A stretch of DNA of 64,000 bases, from assembly GCA_963665155.2 (NCBI GenBank), contig CAXXFI010000001.1, positions 930,001-994,000 of the forward strand, in the 5' to 3' direction. The translations under genes were made by a program, and so were the position numbers. The notes beneath the pieces were generated by a model. That model saw only the letters and a program-made list of their open reading frames with translations. It was not told where the DNA came from and did no database searches. This document shows positions 56,578-64,000 of the stretch, piece after piece. Numbering within the stretch: position 1 is the first letter of the stretch; each line of letters starts with the position of its first letter. The stretch is from UBA1141 sp963665155 (GTDB taxonomy: Bacteria > Chloroflexota > Dehalococcoidia > Lucifugimonadales > UBA3495).

Positions 56578-56594
56578 TGGTGGAGACGGGGGAG
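56578..56594. repeat. att-like direct repeat, right copy
   Basis: TGGTGGAGACGGGGGAG, identical to the copy at 38308-38324 and in the same orientation. Here it is followed by AGTCGAAG, so the reverse strand reads CTTCGACT then CTCCCCCGTCTCCACCA, close to a T-loop and acceptor end. The matching T-stem 5' strand is not present and one base is in excess, so this is not the end of an intact tRNA or tmRNA. Confidence 0.55.
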
Positions 56595-56768
56595 AGTCGA
56601 AGCATACCTGAAACACAGCCTGGCGGTGTTAGTGGCAATAAGTTGGTCTCGCACACAGGGGACATCTAAGACGGGAATTCACCGGCATTAAACTCTGCTT
56701 AAGGCCGCCTGAGATCTCCCCGATCTGTCGCCGCAGCCTAGGTTGACCTCAATCTTATATCTTCGAAA

Positions 56769-57620
56769 TCAACCGTCAGTGTCGAGCCATCGGTCAAATT
56801 GCGGGACCAAACCAAGATCGCCTTGCGCATCGAACTGGTTGGCGGTAATCGCTGAATCAAGGGTTAGGCGTCCGTACATTAGCAACACAAACGAACTGGC
56901 AGTGCCGTTCAGCTTTAGGTGGGCATCGAATCCTCCCGTGCTCTCCAAGCGCGCCTTCTCACCCGCTACAACAATGTCAATTCCGCCCCACGCAGCGTCT
57001 AGCTGGAAACCATAAATAATTGGCTCATCGGCAGTGGCGGCGATTCGAAATGGAGAATTCCAAGGCCTACGATTGCTTGGCAGCTTCTCCATAAGGATCG
57101 GTACGCATTCAGCCGAGATAGCCGATGAAGTCTCCACTGAAGAGCGTATATCCCACTCATGGATAGCGATTTCCTGAATAATCACGGCCAAGATACTGTC
57201 GATTTCACGCTCATTAGCCAGATACGGGTGATAATATGGCTTTGCCCAATCGTCTGCTCCAAGTCCTCGCAGCAAATCGTTAAACTTATCGAAACGCTCG
57301 CCAAAAGCCAGGAGCAATTCTTGCCCCAAGCTCTGATTCATAGCTACTGCGGCGTTGCTATACGCCCTGCTGATGGCTGGCCCTTTGACCGGCGTATCTT
57401 GAAAACCGTCTGGAATTGACAGATCGCCGCGGAGCCCTCGCTCTATCAGGCCCCTGTAGTTCTGGGCGAACCAAACTAGATGCGCTATCAGCTCCCCGAC
57501 ATCCCAATCCTCGCAAGGAGTTGGTTTCCGTAAGTCATCTTGATTTAGACCGTTGATGTATTGTTTGAGCCTCCCGGTCTCGGAAATTATCAACCGAATG
57601 CTGTCTTCCCGTGTGATCAT
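56769..57620 (-). CDS. Maleylpyruvate isomerase / mycothiol-dependent-type protein
   Basis: A 283-residue protein. The N-terminal half is a DinB-like bundle with KPTPCEDWDVGELIAHLVWF (about 32-51), the signature of the mycothiol-dependent maleylpyruvate isomerase family (TIGR03083/3086-like), and a C-terminal sterol-carrier-like segment follows (about 185-283). The substrate is unknown and mycothiol use in this group is not proven. Its start is 66 bases from the truncated hemoglobin gene upstream on the same strand. Confidence 0.8.
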   Translation of the reverse strand: MITREDSIRLIISETGRLKQYINGLNQDDLRKPTPCEDWDVGELIAHLVWFAQNYRGLIERGLRGDLSIPDGFQDTPVKGPAISRAYSNAAVAMNQSLGQELLLAFGERFDKFNDLLRGLGADDWAKPYYHPYLANEREIDSILAVIIQEIAIHEWDIRSSVETSSAISAECVPILMEKLPSNRRPWNSPFRIAATADEPIIYGFQLDAAWGGIDIVVAGEKARLESTGGFDAHLKLNGTASSFVLLMYGRLTLDSAITANQFDAQGDLGLVPQFDRWLDTDG

Positions 57621-57685
57621 CTTTTCCTCCTTTTCTTGGGCTGAATGTTAAGCCCGTCGTAACTTGCCCAACTAACTTGTCGATA

Positions 57686-58069
57686 TTAGCCGCTCACAAC
57701 GATCTCTGACCTGAGGCTGTTAAGGAAATCGCACACTTGACCTTGCTCCTTATCGGGCACCTTGAAACTATCGAGGGTCGCAACGCAGTGCTCCATCAGC
57801 TTGTCATACTCCTTCTCGGTGATGCCCAGTCCCAAATGAGAAGTTTTCATATCTCTCCCGGTGTAGAACGTTGGACCCTCCGTGGCTTCGCACAAAAAGT
57901 CCACGATGAGTTGGCGTTCTTTCCTCTTTGTGTCTTCACTATGCCCAGCCCAATACTTATTTAGCTGGGGATCATTTAACACCCGCTCCAAGAACTGGTC
58001 GGTCACCGCTGCGATGGCGTCGTACCCTCCGAGTCGTTGATACAAGGACGCACCCGATGAATCTGGCAT
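57686..58069 (-). CDS. Group I truncated hemoglobin
   Basis: A 127-residue 2-on-2 globin that binds oxygen or nitric oxide. SLYQRLGGYDAIAAVTDQFL is the family's start, YTGRDMKTSHLGLGITEKEY holds the proximal histidine (about 78), and the B-helix phenylalanine lies at about 26. Group I members often detoxify nitric oxide. ATG 58069 has GGAGGT upstream. It may be co-transcribed with the downstream maleylpyruvate-isomerase-like gene. Confidence 0.9.
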   Translation of the reverse strand: MPDSSGASLYQRLGGYDAIAAVTDQFLERVLNDPQLNKYWAGHSEDTKRKERQLIVDFLCEATEGPTFYTGRDMKTSHLGLGITEKEYDKLMEHCVATLDSFKVPDKEQGQVCDFLNSLRSEIVVSG

Positions 58070-58358
58070 ATCGACCTCCTTTAATTACTACCAATTTGAG
58101 CGTTCTTTCACCCTGCTTCTAGTTCCAGCATATTAGACGAGAACTATATACGTACGCATCGACAATATTGACAGTTTATTAGGCGGGACTACCAGCGGGG
58201 TGAATAGACCCAATAGAGAGAAGTTACTAGAGGCGTACCACCGCGAAACATCTAAGCGTACCTCAGATTCACTCAGGCGCGTCTTCCTCTGAGTGTGGCT
58301 TCAATGGGGAGGCAGGGGTGAAGAGCAGGGATGAGATTTGCGGAGAAACGGGAGGCGA
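58070..58358. other. Intergenic region, no gene seen
   Basis: About 290 bases between the truncated hemoglobin gene and the end of the broken regulator. It should hold the hemoglobin promoter. Nothing else recognised. Confidence 0.35.
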
Positions 58359-60515
58359 TTAAACGAGTCGGTGGCGGTAGGTGTAAGTTGCGGCTTCGGT
58401 GCGATTACCAACTCCGGTTTTGGCTAGGATGTTAGACACATGATTAGCCGCGGTCCTATAAGTGATAAACAATTCGTCGCCTATTTCTTGATTCGTCTTA
58501 CCTCTGGCTACGAGCCGCAGCACCTCCAATTCCCGCTGGCTCAGTCCGTCCGGGTTTCCCTCGGCGCTGATCCGAAAAGAATCCAGCAGTACTCCTGTTT
58601 CCGACAGCTGCACCTCCAACGGCGCCATTCCCAATTCACTGGCAATAGCCGTCGCCTCTTCCAGTAGTGATTCTGCCGCCGCACGATCCTCGGATTGATT
58701 GCATTGAATCAAAGTGGTTGCGTAGTCTTGGCATGTCCAGGCCAGTTCTGGGCGGTAGCCCGCTGTGCGGCAAAACGTCAGCGCCTGCTCAAAGTGTGCA
58801 ATGGCATCGTCTAGGTGACCCATTGTCTGAGACAGCAGACCAAGCAGCCGGTCCACGGCGATTGCTCTGGTGGTTGCTCCACTTGTGGGTAACAGCCAAT
58901 GGTATTGCTCGGCCGCAGCTATCGCATCACCTCGCATAGATGCAATCAGAGCTAATCCCACCCTCGCCCACCAAGCGAGGTGAGGGCTAACGGCAGACGA
59001 TGAGAGAACAGTTTCGGCTGCTAATCGAGCGTCTTTCAGGTAGTCATAATCTCCGGTGATCCGGGCTACCAACGGTAATACCATTGCTGGGTAACCATGC
59101 CCCCAGGTAGGTACCGCCGGTGTTGCTTCTCTCGCTTCGATTAGCTGTGCAAGGTAGAACTCACCTTGGCCAATGTCTCCAGTCTCGTGTTCGAGTAGGA
59201 CTCTTGCGGCAATGTGAGGTGGGTCAAGTGGCGAAATTTGCAAAGCTCTATCGCTCGCCGCGCGACACCGCTCCCAATCCCCTTCTAGCCGATATAAGTT
59301 AGCTACAGGTAGAAGGCCGTTGACCATCCAGTAACCACGGCCAAGCCTCTCGGAGCCTTCAATCAATGAAGCAACGTGCTGATATGCACTTTCTGTTTCA
59401 CCGATGGTCTCGAGAGCATTCATGGCGCTAGAAACTCGGACGGAAACCCCGATTCTCCCAAGCCGTCGTTTTCTTAATGTCGATTATAGATGTAAAAGTT
59501 GGTTGTTGAAACGGCTTACATACACTTCCATGCCGCATAATACTGGAATACGTCTGCTTGGGGTAGCGCGAAACTCGGCCAATGGCTTTCCGGCCAGACC
59601 TCTAGTGTGGCCGCGCACTTCATAGTACAGATTGCCGGCGAGACGGGCGGCCTTTATCGTTTCCAAACTCTTTTGAATACAGTCGCGCCAGCGCAGGTGC
59701 CACCAATCAACTTCGGCGTCCGTGCCCACTGCCATAGTTTTAAGTTCAGCATCATGCTCACGCCGAGCTATTATCAACGCCTCGGTGATTGCTCGTTTTG
59801 CGCCATCATAATCTGCCTCCTCTATCCCCAGCACGCTCCCGTAGCGAGACGGCAGGCGACCCGCTTCCACGGACCCCGTTGGAACAGAACCCAACGCTTT
59901 CGCGACCGGATGAGATGAACCCATAGGGTGGCCGGGTAATGGAGGGATGGGGTACTCAGCGATGGCCACGACTTGAGCGATATTTTTAGTCTCAATGTAG
60001 TAGTCAAGTGCTCGACTGAGACTCATTACTGCAAACTGGGTCTCGTGCCTCCCGAGCGTGGCTGCCTGGGCCCGTCCCAGGCCGAATAACAATGCCGCCG
60101 CATCAGCGTCTTCCGCAGGCTGCATACCGACGTTAGAAATTCCCTTGGCGGAAAGAGCTGTTTGAAAGTGATCCAAAGCCTCGTTGTATGCGTAGCTTGC
60201 TAGTGCCTGGTGCCCAGCCAGCGAGGAAAAACGGATGAGCATCTCCACGCCTACAACCGTTTGGGCTTCGCCAAAGTGGTGGGCAAGCTCGGCTGCATGG
60301 TAATTCAAATCATCTCGATGTAAGTATTCTAACGCTTCACCGATGCGGGCGTGCAGCCTCGCTCTCCGGCTGGGCGACAATTCTTGTGAAAGCACTTGTT
60401 GGATGAGGCCGTGGCTAAACTGATATCTCTCCGCCCCTTCGGGATTCACTTCTATCACTCGGGCCTCAAGTGCCTCGTCTAACGTTGTTAGAAGTTGTTC
60501 TTCTGGGACCTCTTA
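58359..60515 (-). pseudogene. LuxR/MalT-like ATPase regulator, broken
   Basis: Two minus-strand frames form the back two thirds of a large LuxR-type regulator. The upper frame (about 60515 to 59600) starts abruptly at VPEEQLLTTLDEALEARVIE and RYQFSHGLIQQVLSQELS, then has TPR-like helices. The lower frame (59423-58359) continues the TPR region and ends with the LuxR helix-turn-helix LSQRELEVLRLVARGKTNQE. The N-terminal AAA domain is missing and the stretch 59424-59600 is scrambled. The lower part could still be made from ATG 59423 as a 354-residue DNA-binding fragment. Confidence 0.75.
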
Positions 60516-61968
60516 TTACGAGCAGGCTTGGCAGGAGGCAGAGCAAGCCGGTGGCCCGATTCTCAAGGGAACTATCGAGTTGAACATAGGACTGACTCAT
60601 CGTCGCCAGAGTGGCAGTGACGGGGCACTTGACCAGGCGGAGGCGTATTATGAGAAGGCTCGAACTTGGTTTGAGCGAGCGGCTAACCGATCTGGTCAAG
60701 CCGAGGTCGAATTGAGCTTGGCGGTTTTGGAGCAAGCTCGTGGCCGCATGGAATTAGCAAGACAGCATCTGATCTCTTCTGAAGCCTATTTGCGAAACAT
60801 TGACCAAGCATTTGAACAGATTCCACCAAGAATCCAAGCGCAGATGCTCACGTCCAAAGCCGACATACACGACTCCTTCGGAGAATCGGAGGAAGCTGAG
60901 AGGCTTTACAAGGAAGCGCTGTCCATTTATGAGTTACACCCCGACCCATTGCAGGAAGCCAGCACTCTGGTGAATTCAGCGGGGCTGTATGCGAGGTTGA
61001 ATCGTAATAGGGAGGCAAGAAAGTTACTAGAGCGGGCCCGCGAGATAGCGGAGGGATTCGCCGATCAAGAGCCTCGCCAGCTACTTGGCGTTCTCTACAA
61101 CAATCTCGGCAGAACATACCAGGATATCAGTGAAAATGATGTTGCCCTTTCCTACTATCAGCGATAGAGAGATATTGCTAAGGCAGTTGGTGAGCAGCTT
61201 CTGTACGCTCAGGCGGTAGAAAACATTGGCGTGATCCGCGGCTTCTCCGGCGACTTTGCTCAAGCCATTGAAAACTTCGAGGAAGCTCTGCCAATCTACC
61301 GCGAGCTCGAAAACCGAGACAGAGAGGTGCAAACGCTTTTCAACCTCTACTCGATCCATTCCGCTTCTGGTGATCTATCAGCTTCAGAAATCGTTTCAGA
61401 GTTGCTGACGCTGCTACAAGAACACAACGTTGACCAGGAGGTAGAATCAGCTGTCCTGTTTGGCCTTCTGGTCCAGGATATCAAGGAATCCTCAGGGCTT
61501 ATCTCGTACCGCGAACGTCTTCAGGAACTGCGGCGGTTCTATGAAGAGCGCAATGAGCCAATTGGGCTGGGGCGCAGTCATCGGATGCTCGCGAACGTAG
61601 GGCAGAGGTTGGGAAACCTGGACGAAATGATCAGGCACGCAAGAGAGACGGAGAAGTATGTAGATGAGATTGCCCTGCCCTTGCGGATAACCGTTCACAC
61701 TGACCTGGGATTTTTCCTCCTCACAGACAGCCCACAGGACGCCTTAGGCCATTTCAACAAGGCATTCGATCTTGCTGAGAACTACGATATTACCCAACAG
61801 CGTAGCCTGGCGCTCGTTATAAACCTGTACACGTCCATTTACGCACAAGAAATTGATTGCGAACGTCATCTAGAAAAGGCTCAAATCGTGGTAGAGACCA
61901 CCGGTGATGCTCAGATACGAACTCAGTTCCAGGGCATAGTTGACGCGCTGAGTCCTATATGCAGGTGA
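60516..61968 (+). pseudogene. TPR-repeat protein, front lost, internal TAG
   Basis: An open frame starts without a start codon at about 60520 (YYEQAWQEAEQAGG) and encodes TPR repeats, for example ALDQAEAYYEKARTWFERAA, EEAERLYKEALSIYELHPDP and GDFAQAIENFEEALPIYREL. A TAG at 61165-61167 (after LSYYQR) interrupts it, and the same frame continues for 267 codons to 61968. Probably the C-terminal part of another AAA/TPR regulator whose front was lost where it meets the minus-strand LuxR relic. Confidence 0.7.
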
Positions 61969-62912
61969 CGATACCCCAACCTCCAGGATACATCGCATAG
62001 TGCATTAAGGGGTTCTAATTCCAAATCGACGTAATTACGCCGCGGTTGGGTTGGGGCGGGGGAGTTGGTTGATTGAAGGTGTCCCCCAGGCCGAGCCCGC
62101 TAGGCGGCGCACCCGATCGGCGTTGCCATCCCACACCCGGAGTTCGTCCTCAATCGCTGGGTGTCGATACTGTTGAATGGGGCGGTGGTGGAGAGCACCC
62201 TTGTGCCGAAAGTTGCCAGGTGGGTCTCCACGATATTTCTCATGTACTGCCCGACCACGTCTCCGCCGTATTCCACAGAGGATGTGTACATCTCAGGTGC
62301 AGTACTCAATATGAAACCCTATTCTTTCTGCTATTTTCGCCCATATACGTAATATAGTGCTCGGAATTCGGCATACCTTTTATCTTGAAGATACGAAAGC
62401 CTTGCCGATCTATTTGGCGGGGAGACCGCCATCGACCACCCGTTCGAAACCGGTTACGAATAACTGTTCATCCGATGCAGAGTTCGAGACTCCCTGGCTA
62501 TTTCTTCGGGAAGGACCAACTAGCCGATGGCGTGTCGTTCCCGGTTGTATCGGCAGCCTCGAGCACAAACGCTCCCAATGGTATGTCCTTTACGCCTGTG
62601 GCGCCGGAATTGCTTGGACATCGTTTTCAGGTGAGAAGCTATGTAGACAAGTCCCATACGTGCGGCTACTATTCCTGCATACTGTGAAATGGCTGGAATG
62701 GCAGCACTCGGTGACGCATTCGAGAGCGCTGCTTATGTTATAGACCGAGTAGAAAATACTCGCCACTGCTACTGCCCAGACCATCCTGCGTCACCTCTTG
62801 CGGTGGCCCAGCTAGACCAAAAGCGGTTTAATTCCAAGAGTGGTTACATTCGTGGTTGCATTCAGTGAAGCACAACTTACGGTGCAAATTTATCAGGTTT
62901 GGAGGAATACTC
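61969..62912. other. Degenerate region carrying a DUF1501 relic
   Basis: Nearly 950 bases without an intact gene. It includes the DUF1501 fragment at 62100-62309; beyond it (62310-62850) no protein is recognised. The promoter of the GlcG/HbpS-like gene should be near its right end. Confidence 0.4.
62100..62309 (-). pseudogene. Fragment of a DUF1501 gene
   Basis: Reads STAPEMYTSSVEYGGDVVGQ and YMRNIVETHLATFGTRVLST, which match residues of the intact DUF1501 protein at 9736-10872 (ATAPNMYTSNVEYSNTSVGQ, YMKNIAQTHLAGFGTRVLYT). Only about 55 residues are similar; both ends are lost. Confidence 0.8.
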
Positions 62913-63302
62913 ATGGCGTTAACTTTGGCAGAAGCGAATCGAATGGTTCAAGGGGCGGTAGCGAAGGCGGACGAACTGGGTGTCAAGCTAAGCATCGCGG
63001 TATGCGATGCTGGCGGAAGTCTACTGGCGTTTAACCGCATGGAAGGGGCAAGCGCGGTAAGCGCCACTGTAGCCCAAGGTAAGGCCGCTGCATCTGCCGG
63101 ATTTGGGCGGGCCAGCGGAGCCTTGCAGGCGGACTCCCCTGTCATACAGGCAATCATAGCGACAATGGGGGGCCGGATGCTCGCTGCCCAAGGCGCTGTG
63201 CCGGTAAACAAGAACGGGGAACATGTGGGGGCGATCGGCGGCAGCGGAGCCACCGCACAACAAGATGAAGATTGTGCTCAAGCAGGGTTGGCTGCGCTGT
63301 AA
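62913..63302 (+). CDS. GlcG/HbpS family (DUF336) heme-binding-like protein
   Basis: A 129-residue protein of the GlcG/HbpS family. It starts MALTLAEANRMVQGAVAKAD and has AVCDAGGSLLAFNRMEGA (about 29-46) and the glycine-rich GEHVGAIGGSGATAQQDEDC-type end. Some members bind haem or cobalamin; others have no known role. ATG 62913 has GGAGGAA upstream; the frame is open back to 62856 without such a signal. A peptidase-like gene starts 92 bases downstream. Confidence 0.85.
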   Translation: MALTLAEANRMVQGAVAKADELGVKLSIAVCDAGGSLLAFNRMEGASAVSATVAQGKAAASAGFGRASGALQADSPVIQAIIATMGGRMLAAQGAVPVNKNGEHVGAIGGSGATAQQDEDCAQAGLAAL

Positions 63303-63394
63303 CGATGCAACCCTATGCGTGCTGTTGGGCGCGACCTTAGATACCCCAGCAAATGGAAATTAGGCTGTGCCCAACAAGAAAACGGAGGATTCTG

Positions 63395-64000
63395 ATGTCA
63401 ACCCGGGACCAGGCGCAGCACCTCGTCACTAAAATCGATGAGGGTTATTTGATCGACACTTTGGTCGAACTGGCGCAGGTGCCGACGGATGTGCCCCTGG
63501 GCCCTCAGACCTTCATGGAACCTGACGATCCCAAGCTGGTCCGCTACGTTCAGGAAAGCCTGCGACCGAAATTAGACGACTTGGGAGCCAAGCACATTTC
63601 GGACGTCCCAGTGAATCAGTTGTTGGTTCATTATGGGGATGGAAAGTCCCAAGCATCTTTGCTGGTAATGGTCTACACTCCGACTCAGCACCACAACCTG
63701 ATGGAGGACCCTTTTTCCGGCAAAATCGCCAACGCAGCGGAATGGGGCTACGATGAGCCCTGCGTTTTCGGCCATGGAGTCACCCAAAACAAGGCCCACC
63801 ACGCTGTCAAGCTGGCGGTGTTGAAGCTCTTGGTCGAGGAGAAAATCAACCTTCCGGGAAACCTCTACTTTGCCGTGAATAACGAGGGCCGCAGTAGCCA
63901 CTGGTGCTCGGATCAAATTCTTAATGCTTTGGATCGCAAGCCGGATTTTTGCTTGCTACTGACGGGTACGGGGATGCGGATATCCTTGGGAAATAGGGGC
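63395..64000 (+). CDS. M20-like peptidase, N-terminal part (cut by window end)
   Basis: The frame is open from ATG 63395 (ACGGAGGA upstream) to the window edge: 202 residues. It resembles the N-terminal half of M20-family amidohydrolases, with MVYTPTQHHNLMEDPFSGKI, then VFGHGVTQNKAHHAVKLAVL and NNEGRSSHWCSDQIL, and the usual order of strands. The metal and catalytic positions look changed: PTQHHN replaces GHxD and TQNK replaces (D/G)DxK, so classical zinc hydrolysis is uncertain. It may be co-transcribed with the GlcG-like gene. Confidence 0.65.
   Translation, partial: MSTRDQAQHLVTKIDEGYLIDTLVELAQVPTDVPLGPQTFMEPDDPKLVRYVQESLRPKLDDLGAKHISDVPVNQLLVHYGDGKSQASLLVMVYTPTQHHNLMEDPFSGKIANAAEWGYDEPCVFGHGVTQNKAHHAVKLAVLKLLVEEKINLPGNLYFAVNNEGRSSHWCSDQILNALDRKPDFCLLLTGTGMRISLGNRG

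Larger units (their letters stand above)
55715..56691 (+). pseudogene. Serine recombinase, C-terminal half
   Basis: The frame reads SIIAVADLLKNRFYAGYVGY and HEALVSQEIFDLAQDALRK (recombinase domain), a degenerate zinc ribbon (GIIRCIAYCLMPMWSQ, HGRCPAV) and a coiled coil (about 56160-56330) with LPALWQEADMEKRRKLLLGM. The catalytic resolvase domain and first half of the recombinase domain are absent upstream, so it cannot recombine DNA. The family resemblance ends near 56520; the reading after that passes through a hairpin and the att-like repeat. It differs from the left-border recombinase, so two separate elements used this kind of site. Confidence 0.8.

Noticed and set aside
56578..56760. Intact tmRNA (ssrA) gene on the minus strand
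   Set aside because: The end looks like an acceptor arm with CCA, but the T-stem cannot pair, one base is in excess, and less than 200 bases are available before the next gene, too few for a tmRNA. No 5' partner was found.
1..64000. CRISPR array
   Set aside because: No regularly spaced direct repeats of 24-40 bases and no cas-like genes were seen.

Overview
The window looks like chromosomal DNA of an uncultivated Chloroflexota bacterium, most likely of the Dehalococcoidia/SAR202 kind. This is an inference from gene content: several luciferase-like flavin monooxygenases, an acetamidase, paired DUF1501/DUF1800 genes, a SUF operon with SufU-type scaffolds, a hopanoid cluster, and serine-recombinase islands bordered by tRNA/tmRNA-like ends. 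There is no rRNA gene and no complete tRNA gene.

Layout. 0.4-2 kb: a MoaB/MogA molybdopterin gene and two small hypothetical genes. 2.2-3.5 kb: a DDE transposase. 3.7-7.3 kb: a compact accessory cassette made of an ImmA/IrrE-type metallopeptidase, a PIN-like protein and a beta/sce7725-like protein in one overlapping operon. Facing it are an sce7726-family protein with a PD-(D/E)xK-like motif and a frameshifted NPN-repeat protein. This is the best candidate for a poorly described, probably defence-related system. 7.4-12.4 kb: two tandem NHL-repeat proteins, then DUF1501 and DUF1800 genes, all on the minus strand and separated by clear hairpin terminators. 13.5-21.7 kb: a hopanoid cluster (polyprenyl synthase, HpnH, HpnG, HpnA, squalene-hopene cyclase, YjbQ, squalene/phytoene synthase). 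22-31.7 kb: ordinary metabolism and regulation (epimerase, nucleoside hydrolase, pyruvate phosphate dikinase, aldo/keto reductase, transglutaminase-like protein, DUF1802, LysR, TatD). 32-38.2 kb: sufBCDSU plus a second SufU-like gene, preceded by a promoter that overlaps a perfect inverted repeat.

38.3-56.7 kb is an accessory region. A 17-bp direct repeat resembling the 3' end of a tRNA/tmRNA lies at 38308 and at 56578, and each copy sits at the 3' end of a truncated serine-recombinase gene. Inside are flavin monooxygenases, a GMC oxidoreductase, a serine beta-lactamase-like hydrolase, acetamidase, epoxide-hydrolase-like and DinB-like genes. Many broken genes lie among them (tyrosine integrase tail, tRNA-Thr 3' fragment, ORC/CDC6-like ATPase, SMC-like ATPase, GNAT, CDGSH protein). 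56.7-64 kb has a mycothiol-dependent-type protein and a truncated hemoglobin. After them comes a broken LuxR/MalT-like regulator joined head to head with a broken TPR protein, then a relic of DUF1501, a GlcG/HbpS-like protein and an M20-like peptidase cut by the window edge.

Intact core operons beside a dense set of decayed genes and recombinase remnants suggest a genome that exchanges islands at tRNA/tmRNA-like sites and is losing genes. Product names rest on motifs read by eye; no database search was run.
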